Notes: generated from the sequence alone by a model not told the origin. DNA of 6,436 nt from Cytophagales bacterium (GCA_011524675.1 WTJX01000230.1:1-6436); one strand, 5' to 3'; shown: positions 1-6,436, counted from the stretch's first letter. Program-made: numbers and translations.

Positions 1-401
1 CTCTTTGCACCTAACCAATTCATAAATTCAATGTCATTTTGTTGGGCATCATGTCTTATATCAATTAATACAAATACATTGACTAGATTTTCTCTTTTGG
101 CCAAATAATTGCGTAAGCTGACGTTCCACTCTTCTTTGGTAGTTTTACTGACTCTTGCCCAACCATAGCCAGGAAGGTCAACCAAAAACCAAGTATCATC
201 TATCATGAAGTGGTTGATGAGTTGTGTTTTACCAGGTGTAGCAGAGGTCTTTGCCAAAGATTTTTTATTGCACAACATGTTGATAAGGCTAGACTTCCCT
301 ACATTTGACCTACCTATGAAAGCATATTCAGGTTTTTTGGGAGGAGGGCAAAGATCAATAGTTGGACTACTGGTTATAAAGCTTGCTTTTTTGATTTCCA
401 C
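1..401 (-). CDS. engB: Ribosome biogenesis GTP-binding protein EngB (YihA/YsxC), N-terminal 133 residues, cut by window edge
   Basis: EngB is a TRAFAC-class GTPase needed for assembly of the large ribosomal subunit in the cytoplasm. Translating the minus strand from 401 gives an unbroken 133-residue reading frame to the window edge. It opens with MEIKKASFITSSP, the usual EngB beginning. The P-loop (G1) GRSNVGKS is at residues 30-37, the G2 region TPGKTQ at 55-60 and G3 DLPGYGWA at 75-82. The G4 motif (normally TKAD) and the C-terminal third lie beyond position 1; the family is about 200 residues long. The start is a GTG at 401-399. No in-frame ATG exists just upstream: the ATG whose A is at 456 is in another frame. 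The family's N-terminus also begins exactly here. The gene is divergent from ubiE. Family assignment is very secure; the start codon is a little less so. Confidence 0.96.
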   Translation of the reverse strand, partial: MEIKKASFITSSPTIDLCPPPKKPEYAFIGRSNVGKSSLINMLCNKKSLAKTSATPGKTQLINHFMIDDTWFLVDLPGYGWARVSKTTKEEWNVSLRNYLAKRENLVNVFVLIDIRHDAQQNDIEFMNWLGAK

Positions 402-422
402 GAGAATAAAAAATATAAATGA

Positions 423-430
423 CAAATATA
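423..430 (-). promoter_or_regulatory. Candidate -7 promoter element for engB
   Basis: On the minus strand this reads TATATTTG, a perfect match to the Bacteroidota -7 consensus TAnnTTTG. It ends 21 bases before the GTG start of engB, so the leader would be short. I see no good -33 TTTG at the usual spacing of about 20 bases upstream. The call therefore rests on the -7 match and its position in a divergent intergenic region. Confidence 0.5.
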
Positions 431-485
431 CAGTGTTTTTTAACTTAAACTTTCATAAGTACTCGGTAGTTATTAAACTATTGTA

Positions 486-493
486 TAATTTTG
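486..493 (+). promoter_or_regulatory. Candidate -7 promoter element for ubiE-porT
   Basis: The sequence TAATTTTG matches the Bacteroidota -7 consensus TAnnTTTG perfectly and ends 19 bases before the ubiE ATG. A convincing -33 element is not visible upstream. Together with the opposite-facing element at 423-430 it makes a compact divergent promoter region between engB and ubiE. The AAGGA just before the ATG touches the start codon, which is too close to act as a normal Shine-Dalgarno site. Confidence 0.5.
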
Positions 494-512
494 AAACATA
501 ACAGTATAAGGA

Positions 513-1244
513 ATGAGTAATCAGACAGTACTTCCATACAAAGGCAACGACGACAGTAAAAAAGAGCAGGTAGCAGAAATGTTCAATAACATTTCTAAAA
601 GGTATGATTTTTTAAATCATTTTTTGAGTGCTGGTATAGATATCAAGTGGAGGAAAAAAGTGATTAAAATGCTCCAAAAAGAGAACCCTAAGAGTATCTT
701 GGATATAGCCACTGGTACAGCCGATCTTGCTATAGAAGCGACAAAGACAGGTGCTGATAAAATAGTAGGAATAGATATATCTCAAGGAATGTTGGACATA
801 GGGCAAACAAAGATAGAAGCAAAAAAGCTTGACCACATTATTGAACTTCAGTTAGGCGATTCAGAAAATTTACCTTTTGAAGACAATAAATTTGATGCTG
901 CCATCGTTTCTTTTGGTGTAAGAAATTTTGAAAACCTTGAAAAAGGCTTAGAAGAGATATATAGAGTGTTAAAAGAAGGAGGTAAGCTCATCGTTTTGGA
1001 GTTTTCAAAGCCAAAATCTTTTCCTTTTAAACAATTATATAATTTCTATTTCAAATACATATTACCAGTCGTTGGAAGGTTGATTTCAAAAGATCAAGCT
1101 GCGTATAGTTACCTTCCAGCATCTGTAAACGCATTTCCAGAAGGGAAACACTTCTTGGAGATTTTAAAAAATATTAGATTCAAACAAACAGAATGGAAAT
1201 CTCTCACTTTTGGAATAAGTTCGATTTACAGTGCAAAAAAATAG
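513..1244 (+). CDS. ubiE: Demethylmenaquinone C-methyltransferase (UbiE/MenG)
   Basis: This SAM-dependent enzyme methylates demethylmenaquinone to menaquinone, the last step in making the respiratory quinone; it acts in the cytoplasm at the membrane. The 243-residue length is normal for the family. Visible motifs, in order: the N-terminal family signature region around YDFLNHFLSAGIDIKWRKK (31-49); the SAM-binding glycine loop ILDIATGTADLAI (62-74); the acidic residue ending the next strand in GIDIS (86-90); GDSENLPF (115-122); the family-specific FGVRN (134-138); and the second signature RVLKEGGKLIVLEFS (151-165). Bacteroidota normally use menaquinone only, so the menaquinone branch is inferred. 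The gene is first in a rightward run, and its last 52 bases overlap the start of porT, so the two are probably co-transcribed. From memory, ubiE next to porT is a recurring arrangement in this phylum. Confidence 0.97.
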   Translation: MSNQTVLPYKGNDDSKKEQVAEMFNNISKRYDFLNHFLSAGIDIKWRKKVIKMLQKENPKSILDIATGTADLAIEATKTGADKIVGIDISQGMLDIGQTKIEAKKLDHIIELQLGDSENLPFEDNKFDAAIVSFGVRNFENLEKGLEEIYRVLKEGGKLIVLEFSKPKSFPFKQLYNFYFKYILPVVGRLISKDQAAYSYLPASVNAFPEGKHFLEILKNIRFKQTEWKSLTFGISSIYSAKK

Positions 1245-1924
1245 TCTTTAGTACTATTTTTTCTCTAATACTTTGTTCTGCTAATGCTCAGAAATCTCAA
1301 AGTATCAATTATGCAATGTATGATACAAAAAAGCTGAACTATGGTTTTATTTTAGGAGGGCACTATGATAGCTTTTTGATTTCTCACCCCCAGGGCTATA
1401 GTAGTGCTACAGACTTACAGCTTAGAGGTGCAGGAGGTTCTGGCTATACGTTGGGTTTTGTTGTAAACTATCATGTCAACGATATACTTGACTTAAGACT
1501 ACTGCCTTCAGTAGGTTTTTATGAGAGGATGATTAAGTATAATGACTTTAGTGATCCAAACCTTACCGAAGAAGTTACAGAGTTGTTTGAGAGCACCTTT
1601 TTGGAACTGCCTATTTTATTTAAGTTTAAGTCGATCAGAAGAAAAAATACACGTTTTTATTTTATAGCTGGGGTCAAGCCTTCCATAGAAGTAGGAGCTA
1701 ACAAAGATAAAGTCAAAAGCACAGTTTTAGTTACCCAAACTAGAGACTTGAGCATAGAGCTAGGCATAGGCAATGATTCTTATTTCCCTTTCTTTAAATT
1801 CTCACCCGAACTGAGGTTCTCTTTAGGAGTATTGAATATGATTGATCGTGATAATATTTCACCTTCAATTTATGTAAAGCGTATGCCATCCTATTCTGTA
1901 GGCTTATATTTTGTTTTTGAATAG
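1193..1924 (+). CDS. porT: PorT family outer-membrane beta-barrel protein, type IX secretion
   Basis: PorT (SprT in gliding bacteria) is an outer-membrane beta-barrel protein required for the type IX secretion system, which exports gingipains, gliding adhesins and other proteins with a C-terminal sorting domain. The 243 residues show a signal peptide: a basic stretch ending CKK (14-16), a hydrophobic core (about 17-29) and a likely signal peptidase I site ANA|Q after residue 32. The early family-like stretch LNYGFILGGHYDSFLI (48-63) follows. Alternating polar and aromatic or aliphatic strands run to the C-terminus, ending VGLYFVFE, as expected of a small barrel. Length matches PorT (about 240). 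The ATG at 1193 lies inside ubiE in another frame; no later start keeps the whole signal peptide, so the 52-base overlap seems real. The Cys at 28 (LILC) is a poor lipobox. The family call rests on the pattern, the length and the ubiE neighbour; a generic outer-membrane barrel is the alternative. Confidence 0.88.
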   Translation: MEISHFWNKFDLQCKKIVFSTIFSLILCSANAQKSQSINYAMYDTKKLNYGFILGGHYDSFLISHPQGYSSATDLQLRGAGGSGYTLGFVVNYHVNDILDLRLLPSVGFYERMIKYNDFSDPNLTEEVTELFESTFLELPILFKFKSIRRKNTRFYFIAGVKPSIEVGANKDKVKSTVLVTQTRDLSIELGIGNDSYFPFFKFSPELRFSLGVLNMIDRDNISPSIYVKRMPSYSVGLYFVFE

Positions 1925-1955
1925 CATCAGCTTTTACATTTGCATCGAAATTTTG

Positions 1956-1963
1956 TACTTTTG
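1956..1963 (+). promoter_or_regulatory. Candidate -7 promoter element for the PorE-like gene
   Basis: TACTTTTG is a perfect TAnnTTTG match lying 39 bases before the preferred ATG at 2003, in the 78-base gap after porT. The nearest upstream TTTG (1939-1942) is only 13 bases away, too close for a normal -33 element. The region is T-rich, so chance is possible. If real, the PorE-like gene can be transcribed separately from ubiE-porT. It would also rule out the TTG start at 1940, which lies upstream of the predicted transcript. Confidence 0.35.
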
Positions 1964-2002
1964 ATATTATTGTTTACAAGTCCCCCTAAAGTAAATGTAT
2001 AT

Positions 2003-4078
2003 ATGTTGAGATTGCAGGTTTATTTTGTTGTATTATTTATTTTAGTTAGCCATTCATTATCCTTCGCTGCCGACGATAGCAATGAACAAAAGCGGATATT
2101 AAGGTTGGCTACAGATGCCTATCGTTATTTTGAATATGAAAAAGCGGCTAAGTATTATGAAAGATACCTTGAAAAATCCTCAGAAAATGCTTCTGCACAT
2201 TACCACGCAGGCTTATGCTATGACGTAATCGAAAACCCACAAAAAGCACTCCTTCATTATGAAAAAGCATATACATTAGACCCCGAAGTAGATAAGGAGA
2301 TTCTCCTTAAGTATGCTCATGCGTTACATTTGAATAATGAATTTGAAAAAGGAGAAATATTCTATAAAAAGTATATAAATGATAAAAAGCCTAGCGGCAA
2401 GAAACGCAAAGAGGTAGATAACCTGCTTTATCAATGTAAAAATGGTAAAGAGTTCAAGGGGAATCCAGTTAAGTTAGAAATTGTTAATTTAGGAAAAGAA
2501 GTAAACTCTCCTGAGCAAGACTTTGGACCTGCTATTTCCAAAGATAGAGATACCTTATATTTTTCTTCTAGGAGGAGAGGAGCTTCATCGGGGGCTATAA
2601 TTCAATCAACAGGTTTGCTATGCTCAGATATATACATGAGTGTAAAGAAGGGCGGTTTATGGGGGAGAGCTTTACCTGTTAAAGGCATAAACACAAGATC
2701 AGAAGAAGCTATAACCTATTTATCTTATGATGGAAGTACGATGATAGTGTATGTAGGTGTTAGTGATAAAAATAGTGATCTTTTTTTGAGTCATAAACAA
2801 AAAAATGGTATTTGGAGCGAACTTGTAGGATTCCCCCGTTATATCAATGGTTCTAATTCGCGTGAAGTATCTGCTGCCATGTCTAGGGATCAGTTGACGC
2901 TTATCTTTTCGAGCGATAGGTCCGGCGGAAAAGGAGGACAAGATCTTTATTATGCTATCAGAGAAAGCGTGGATGATGAATGGAGCGATCCTGTAAATAT
3001 TAGTGCATTAAATACAGAGTTTGCGGAAGATTCTCCCTTCTTAGACGTAGATGACAAAACACTTTATTTCTGTTCCAAAGGACATAAAAATATGGGGGGC
3101 TATGATATTTTTCGTTCTGTTTATGATTCTGAAAAAGAAGCTTGGTCAGAGCCTCAGAATTTAGGTTATCCCGTTAATTCCGCTGGAAATGATATCTTCT
3201 TTTTACTTTCTGCGGATGGTAAATATGCTTATTTTAATTCTGTTAAAGACGAAGGCATAGGAGCGCAAGACATTTACCGTATGAAAATGCCAGAAGAAAT
3301 CAAGACGAGAGCTTTAGGAGAAGTAGAAGATGATATCTATGAACCAGACTTTCAAGCTAAGGCAGGCATGAAAAAGGTTAAGGGGGAAGTCTTGTCCAGT
3401 GATACCAAAGCTCCTATAGGGATCGCAAAAATAGTAATATCAAAACAAGATGGAAGTCCTTTTAAAACCATATATTCTGACAGTCAAGGAAAGTTCGATT
3501 TTGAGATTGCTGTTGAAGGGCTTGAAGTGCTAAAATTTATTGTAGAAAAAAAAGAATATCAGCCAAAAATAGAATACCTTTCATTAAGTTTTACAGACCA
3601 GGAGTATAATACGCTAGTACACCTAACCAAAATAGCCCCAGAAGAACCACAAAAGAAGCCTGACCTTAGTCCTAGTGTTAGCTCTAGTCCTAGCCCTAAA
3701 GAGGAAGTTGTTATCAAACGAGAACCAACGCCTGTAGTGGTTAGGAAAATAGCTAGTAGGATTTATTTTGATTTAAATTCATACCAAGTAAATCAAGAAT
3801 CCAAGGTAGCACTAGACGGTCTAGTTAAAGTTTTAAATCAAAATAAGAATAAGAAAATACGGATAGAAGGACATACCGATAACATAGGTTCGGAGGAGTT
3901 TAATATGAGTATGTCTAGAAAGAGAGTAAAAGCAATCTATGATTATTTGGTGAAAAAAGGAATCTCTAAAAGTAGATTGTCAACAAAAGCCTTTGGTGAG
4001 TCTCAGCCTTTGGTTTCTAATTTTGATGAAGAAGGTAGAGATGTCAACCGACGCATAGAGTTTATCTTTGGGGAGTAG
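2003..4078 (+). CDS. PorE-like OmpA-family protein: TPR, PD40 beta-propeller, carboxypeptidase regulatory-like and OmpA C-terminal domains
   Basis: This is a large periplasmic envelope protein of 691 residues. I start it at the ATG at 2003, not the in-frame TTG at 1940. The ATG gives a textbook signal peptide (1-22, cleavage at SFA|ADD), while the TTG adds 21 residues with a PP break. After the signal come TPR helices (about 32-128). Next is a PD40/WD40-like propeller (about 172-426) with repeats such as DTLYFSSRRRG, TLIFSSDRSGGKGGQDLYY, KTLYFCSKGHKNMGGYDIF and KYAYFNSVKDEGIGAQDIY. A carboxypeptidase regulatory-like beta-sandwich (about 457-542), a Pro/Ser-rich linker (546-581) and an OmpA C-terminal domain (585-691) follow. 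The OmpA domain has GHTDNIG and VNRRIEF; D626 and R641 have the 15-residue spacing of the diaminopimelate-binding Asp/Arg pair. This order is that of P. gingivalis PorE (PG1058), which links type IX secretion to peptidoglycan. There is no lipobox cysteine, unlike lipoprotein members. Because this phylum has several paralogues, PorE function is inferred from architecture and from porT next door. Confidence 0.9.
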   Translation: MLRLQVYFVVLFILVSHSLSFAADDSNEQKRILRLATDAYRYFEYEKAAKYYERYLEKSSENASAHYHAGLCYDVIENPQKALLHYEKAYTLDPEVDKEILLKYAHALHLNNEFEKGEIFYKKYINDKKPSGKKRKEVDNLLYQCKNGKEFKGNPVKLEIVNLGKEVNSPEQDFGPAISKDRDTLYFSSRRRGASSGAIIQSTGLLCSDIYMSVKKGGLWGRALPVKGINTRSEEAITYLSYDGSTMIVYVGVSDKNSDLFLSHKQKNGIWSELVGFPRYINGSNSREVSAAMSRDQLTLIFSSDRSGGKGGQDLYYAIRESVDDEWSDPVNISALNTEFAEDSPFLDVDDKTLYFCSKGHKNMGGYDIFRSVYDSEKEAWSEPQNLGYPVNSAGNDIFFLLSADGKYAYFNSVKDEGIGAQDIYRMKMPEEIKTRALGEVEDDIYEPDFQAKAGMKKVKGEVLSSDTKAPIGIAKIVISKQDGSPFKTIYSDSQGKFDFEIAVEGLEVLKFIVEKKEYQPKIEYLSLSFTDQEYNTLVHLTKIAPEEPQKKPDLSPSVSSSPSPKEEVVIKREPTPVVVRKIASRIYFDLNSYQVNQESKVALDGLVKVLNQNKNKKIRIEGHTDNIGSEEFNMSMSRKRVKAIYDYLVKKGISKSRLSTKAFGESQPLVSNFDEEGRDVNRRIEFIFGE

Positions 4079-4182
4079 TTCTCTTTTACCATTTAAACGT
4101 AGAAAGCAGATTGATAAGTATCTATTCGGTAAATCACGTGTTATGTTTTAGCTTTTTTTATTTTTTACTAAATACTTTCTGT

Positions 4183-4199
4183 GGCTAAAGTTTTTAGCC
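4183..4199 (+). terminator. Small hairpin, possible transcription terminator after the PorE-like gene
   Basis: GGCTAAA pairs perfectly with TTTAGCC across a 3-base loop (GTT). It is followed by a loosely T-rich stretch (CTCTTATTTTATT from 4206) rather than a clean run of T. A third related half-site, TTTAGC at 4147-4152, could pair with the same GCTAAA instead and sits just before the T tract at 4153-4166. The stem is short, so termination is only a suggestion. A leader structure of nadE is an alternative if its promoter lies further upstream. Confidence 0.3.
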
Positions 4200-4226
4200 G
4201 TTAGCTCTTATTTTATTAAAAGCATT

Positions 4227-4256
4227 TTTGGACGACAACTTAGGCATTTCTATAAA
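4227..4256 (+). promoter_or_regulatory. Weak candidate promoter for nadE
   Basis: A TTTG (4227-4230) that would serve as the -33 element is followed 20 bases later by TATAAA (4251-4256). The spacing fits Bacteroidota promoters. The second element fits TAnnTTTG only in its first half, since AAAG replaces TTTG. It ends 23 bases before the nadE ATG. No perfect TAnnTTTG was seen in this spacer. Confidence 0.25.
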
Positions 4257-4279
4257 AGCATTGTTATGCAAACTATCTC

Positions 4280-6091
4280 ATGGCAAAAGTAAAAATAGGA
4301 GGCGCATGCCTCAATCAAATCCCTTTTGATTGGGAACATAATAAAAAAAATATCTTGGCGGTTATCAATCAAGCAAAAGCTGATGCCATTGATCTACTTT
4401 GTTTACCCGAGTTGTGTATCACAGGCTATGGTTGCGAAGATATGTTTTTGAGTGAATGGTTACCTCCATCTGCCCTGAAAGTGCTTCTTGATATTTTACC
4501 CGAATGTCATCATATAGCTGTAGCCATTGGTTTGCCTCTAGCTTTTGAAGGGAAGTTGTACAATGCTGTTTGTTTAGTCCAAGATACAGAGATTAAGGGT
4601 TTTTACTGCAAACAAATATTAGCAAACGACGGTGTGCACTATGAACCACGTTGGTTTAGCCCTTGGAGGGCACAACATCATACTACCATAGAAATAGAGG
4701 GGAGAAGTTATCCTATAGGTGATGTGTTGTTTGACTGCTGCGGTGAGAAGGTCGGCTTTGAAATTTGTGAAGATGCGTGGCATGAAGATAGAAGGCCTGC
4801 AAGATTTCATAAAGAAAGAGGGGCAACATTTATACTTAACCCAAGCGCGAGTCATTTTGCCTTTGATAAAGCGGCTTTTAGGGAAAAGCTCGTGAGTATA
4901 AGCTCCAAAGAATATCAATGTACCTATATTTACACCAATTTGCTAGGCAATGAAGCTGGCAGAATGGTGTACGATGGAGATATTATTTTTGCAAACCAAG
5001 GCAATGTCATTCTAAGAAATAAACGTCTTTCTTTTCAAGAGTATAACCTCCAATCACTTACCTTAGATACAACTTCAACGCAGGAAAGTCTTTCCTTAGA
5101 ACCTCTTAGTTTGGTCAAAGAGGAAGAGTTTACACAGGCATGTTCTTTGGCCCTGTTTGATTATTTAAGAAAAAGTAAAAGCCAAGCTTTTGTATTGTCG
5201 TTGAGTGGTGGCGCAGATTCTTCTACTTGTGCAGTCTTGGTTGCAGAGATGATGAAAAGAGCAAGGAAAGAGCTTGGAGATAGCTGTTTAGAACTCAAAA
5301 TGAATCATATTGATGTAGCTAAACTTTCTAAATCTAAGGAGCTTAGTAACATGCTAATTTGTGCTTACCAAGGCACGAGAAACTCCTCAGAAGATACTTT
5401 TTTGGCGGCAGAACAATTGGCACAACAATTAGGCGCTACTTTTCATCATTGGGAGATAGACCGTGAGGTAGTGTCTTACACAGCCAAGGTAGAGCAAGCA
5501 TTAGGAAGGACCTTAGCGTGGTCTTCGGATGATATTGCTTTGCAGAATATACAAGCGAGAGCGAGGTCCCCTATTATATGGATGTTTGCCAATATTCATA
5601 ATGCACTCCTCCTCACTACATCCAATAGGAGTGAGGGAGACGTAGGTTATACTACTATGGATGGAGACACATCTGGTAGCATAGCACCTATAGCAGGAGT
5701 GGATAAGCATTTTGTGAGGAATTGGTTGTTATGGGCGGAAAAAGAGCTAGGGTACGATAGTCTATCTTTTGTAAATGCGTTGCAGCCAACAGCAGAGTTA
5801 CGACCACAAGACCTTACACAAACAGACGAAAAAGATTTGATGCCCTACGAGCTTATGCTAAGAATAGAGCGTTTGGCTATCAAAGAAAAAAAATCGCCAA
5901 AAGAGATCATATCATGTTTAAATAAGGTCGATGGAATAGAAGAGTATGTAAGCAAGTTTTTTCGTTTATGGTCTAGGAATCAATGGAAACGAGAAAGGAT
6001 AGCGCCATCATTCCATTTGGACGAATTTAATATTGACCCTCGTACATGGTGTAGATTTCCTATATTAAATTCGGGTGTAAATGAATATTAA
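4280..6091 (+). CDS. nadE: Glutamine-dependent NAD+ synthetase (two-domain NadE)
   Basis: The enzyme makes NAD+ from deamido-NAD+ using ATP and glutamine, the last step of NAD synthesis in the cytoplasm. It has 603 residues in two domains. The N-terminal nitrilase-type glutaminase domain (about 1-265) carries the Glu-Lys-Cys triad: E44 in LPELCITGYG, K111 in YCKQILAN and C163 in GFEICEDAW. The C-terminal synthetase domain carries the ATP-pyrophosphatase P-loop SGGADSS (309-315), then ARARSPIIWM (426-435), TTSNRSEGDVGYTTMDGD (446-463), GSIAPIAGVDK (466-476) and LQPTAELRPQDLTQTDE (501-517). It ends with RERIAPSFHLDEFNIDPR, as Bacteroidota members do. All catalytic residues are present, so ammonia can be supplied internally from glutamine; the short ammonia-only NadE (about 275 residues in E. 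coli) lacks the first domain. The ATG at 4280 starts directly before the first nitrilase strand. It appears to be its own transcription unit. Confidence 0.97.
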   Translation: MAKVKIGGACLNQIPFDWEHNKKNILAVINQAKADAIDLLCLPELCITGYGCEDMFLSEWLPPSALKVLLDILPECHHIAVAIGLPLAFEGKLYNAVCLVQDTEIKGFYCKQILANDGVHYEPRWFSPWRAQHHTTIEIEGRSYPIGDVLFDCCGEKVGFEICEDAWHEDRRPARFHKERGATFILNPSASHFAFDKAAFREKLVSISSKEYQCTYIYTNLLGNEAGRMVYDGDIIFANQGNVILRNKRLSFQEYNLQSLTLDTTSTQESLSLEPLSLVKEEEFTQACSLALFDYLRKSKSQAFVLSLSGGADSSTCAVLVAEMMKRARKELGDSCLELKMNHIDVAKLSKSKELSNMLICAYQGTRNSSEDTFLAAEQLAQQLGATFHHWEIDREVVSYTAKVEQALGRTLAWSSDDIALQNIQARARSPIIWMFANIHNALLLTTSNRSEGDVGYTTMDGDTSGSIAPIAGVDKHFVRNWLLWAEKELGYDSLSFVNALQPTAELRPQDLTQTDEKDLMPYELMLRIERLAIKEKKSPKEIISCLNKVDGIEEYVSKFFRLWSRNQWKRERIAPSFHLDEFNIDPRTWCRFPILNSGVNEY

Positions 6092-6095
6092 TTCC

Positions 6096-6103
6096 TATAT
6101 TTG
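6096..6103 (+). promoter_or_regulatory. Candidate -7 promoter element for the last gene
   Basis: TATATTTG is a perfect TAnnTTTG match and is identical to the engB element at 423-430. It lies 4 bases after the nadE stop codon and 51 bases before the ATG at 6155, giving a leader of roughly 45 bases. No clear -33 TTTG is seen at the usual spacing, where the DNA is still nadE coding sequence. Confidence 0.45.
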
Positions 6104-6154
6104 TTGATTGTGGATAGTGAATTCATATCAAATCGTTAAAAAATTACGAATGCC

Positions 6155-6436
6155 ATGTTAAAAAACAGAACTAAAAAAAGCATAATACATACAATAGCTT
6201 GTTTTGTGTGTTTTGCACTACTAGGTACATCTGCATTAGCTCAGAACAAAAAACTTAATGAGAAGGAACTTAGTAAGTTATTTAAGGAAGCCGTTAGTTA
6301 TTTGGACTATGAGGAGTATTATCAAGCTATTCCTGCATTTAAAAAATACTTAGAACATAAGCCAAACGATGCAATGGCTTTATTGGTATTAGGACGAACA
6401 TATACTCATCATACTCATTCAAAGCATGAGGCCTTA
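6155..6436 (+). CDS. Secreted TPR-repeat protein, N-terminal 94 residues, cut by window edge
   Basis: An open frame runs from the ATG at 6155 to the window end. The first residues form a clear signal peptide: a basic start (MLKNRTKK), a hydrophobic core (about 9-27) and cleavage at ALA|Q after residue 29. It has two cysteines in the core but no lipobox-like cleavage site. Residues 37-94 look like TPR helices, for example EAVSYLDYEEYYQAIPAFKK and the following ALLVLGRTY helix. The mature start resembles that of the PorE-like protein upstream: a short polar stretch, then a helix with a Tyr/Glu-rich turn and a second helix ending in KKYLE or ERYLE. It may therefore be another TPR-propeller-OmpA protein, but the deciding domains are outside the window. 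The ATG at 6150 is out of frame and stops after three codons, so 6155 is the start. Confidence 0.8.
   Translation, partial: MLKNRTKKSIIHTIACFVCFALLGTSALAQNKKLNEKELSKLFKEAVSYLDYEEYYQAIPAFKKYLEHKPNDAMALLVLGRTYTHHTHSKHEAL

Larger units (their letters stand above)
4079..4279. other. Gene-free stretch between the PorE-like gene and nadE
   Basis: No reading frame of note on either strand and no RNA gene is visible. It holds a T-rich tract (4153-4166, all T except the A at 4160), a 7-bp hairpin (4183-4199) and a weak promoter-like pair (4227-4256). It is the longest spacer in the window, and the likely boundary between the transcription unit ending with the PorE-like gene and the one starting with nadE. 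Confidence 0.6.

Noticed and set aside
205..501. 98-residue plus-strand open frame
   Set aside because: It lies antisense to engB, whose motifs are unmistakable, and runs across the divergent promoter region; its translation resembles no family.
612..836. Minus-strand open frame inside ubiE
   Set aside because: It is antisense to conserved UbiE motifs, has no recognisable domain and is explained by AT-rich codon use.
2720..2941. Minus-strand open frame inside the PorE-like gene
   Set aside because: It is a shadow of the propeller-coding region with no signal peptide, domain or start signal of its own.
3661..3710. Repeated CCTAGT/AGTCCTAG-like units in the PorE-like gene
   Set aside because: They simply encode the low-complexity Ser/Pro linker before the OmpA domain; they are too few and irregular to be a functional DNA repeat.
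4135..4140. CACGTG palindrome as a possible operator
   Set aside because: The symmetry does not extend beyond six bases, and there is no second copy nearby or known regulator to tie it to.
4619..4918. Minus-strand open frame inside nadE
   Set aside because: It is antisense to the glutaminase domain that holds K111 and C163; no independent evidence supports it.
5513..5710. Minus-strand open frame inside nadE
   Set aside because: It is antisense to the most conserved part of the synthetase domain; a shadow frame.
6150..6161. Three-codon reading frame ATG-CCA-TGT-TAA overlapping the start of the last gene
   Set aside because: It is too short to support a leader peptide claim and has no attenuator-like structure around it; probably chance.

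Overview
The window is AT-rich chromosomal DNA from a member of the phylum Bacteroidota. Four signs point there. It carries a type IX secretion gene (porT), found only in this phylum. It has a TPR / beta-propeller / carboxypeptidase-regulatory / OmpA protein of the PorE type. Perfect copies of the Bacteroidota -7 promoter element (TAnnTTTG) sit upstream of four genes. No clear Shine-Dalgarno sequence lies at the usual spacing before the starts. Genus and order cannot be fixed from this sequence; a Cytophagales or Flavobacteriia-like relative is a guess.

Layout. The left edge holds the first two thirds of engB on the minus strand (ribosome-assembly GTPase). A 111-base divergent promoter region separates it from a rightward run of genes. 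First comes ubiE/menG, the last step of menaquinone synthesis. Then comes porT, whose start lies inside the end of ubiE (52-base overlap). After 78 bases comes a 691-residue PorE-like envelope protein with a signal peptide, TPRs, a PD40 propeller, a carboxypeptidase regulatory-like domain and a peptidoglycan-binding OmpA domain. A 201-base gene-free stretch with a small hairpin and a T-rich tract follows. Next is nadE, glutamine-dependent NAD+ synthetase. The right edge holds the start of another secreted TPR protein, cut by the window end.

How the genes work together. PorT (outer-membrane barrel) and the PorE-like protein (periplasmic, peptidoglycan-anchored) make a plausible pair serving type IX secretion or gliding. 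The truncated last gene looks like another protein of the same general sort. EngB, UbiE and NadE are housekeeping enzymes for ribosome assembly, the respiratory quinone and NAD. I see no mobile element, CRISPR array, tRNA, rRNA or sign of recent transfer. This is an ordinary conserved core region with a type IX secretion theme rather than a clearly new system.
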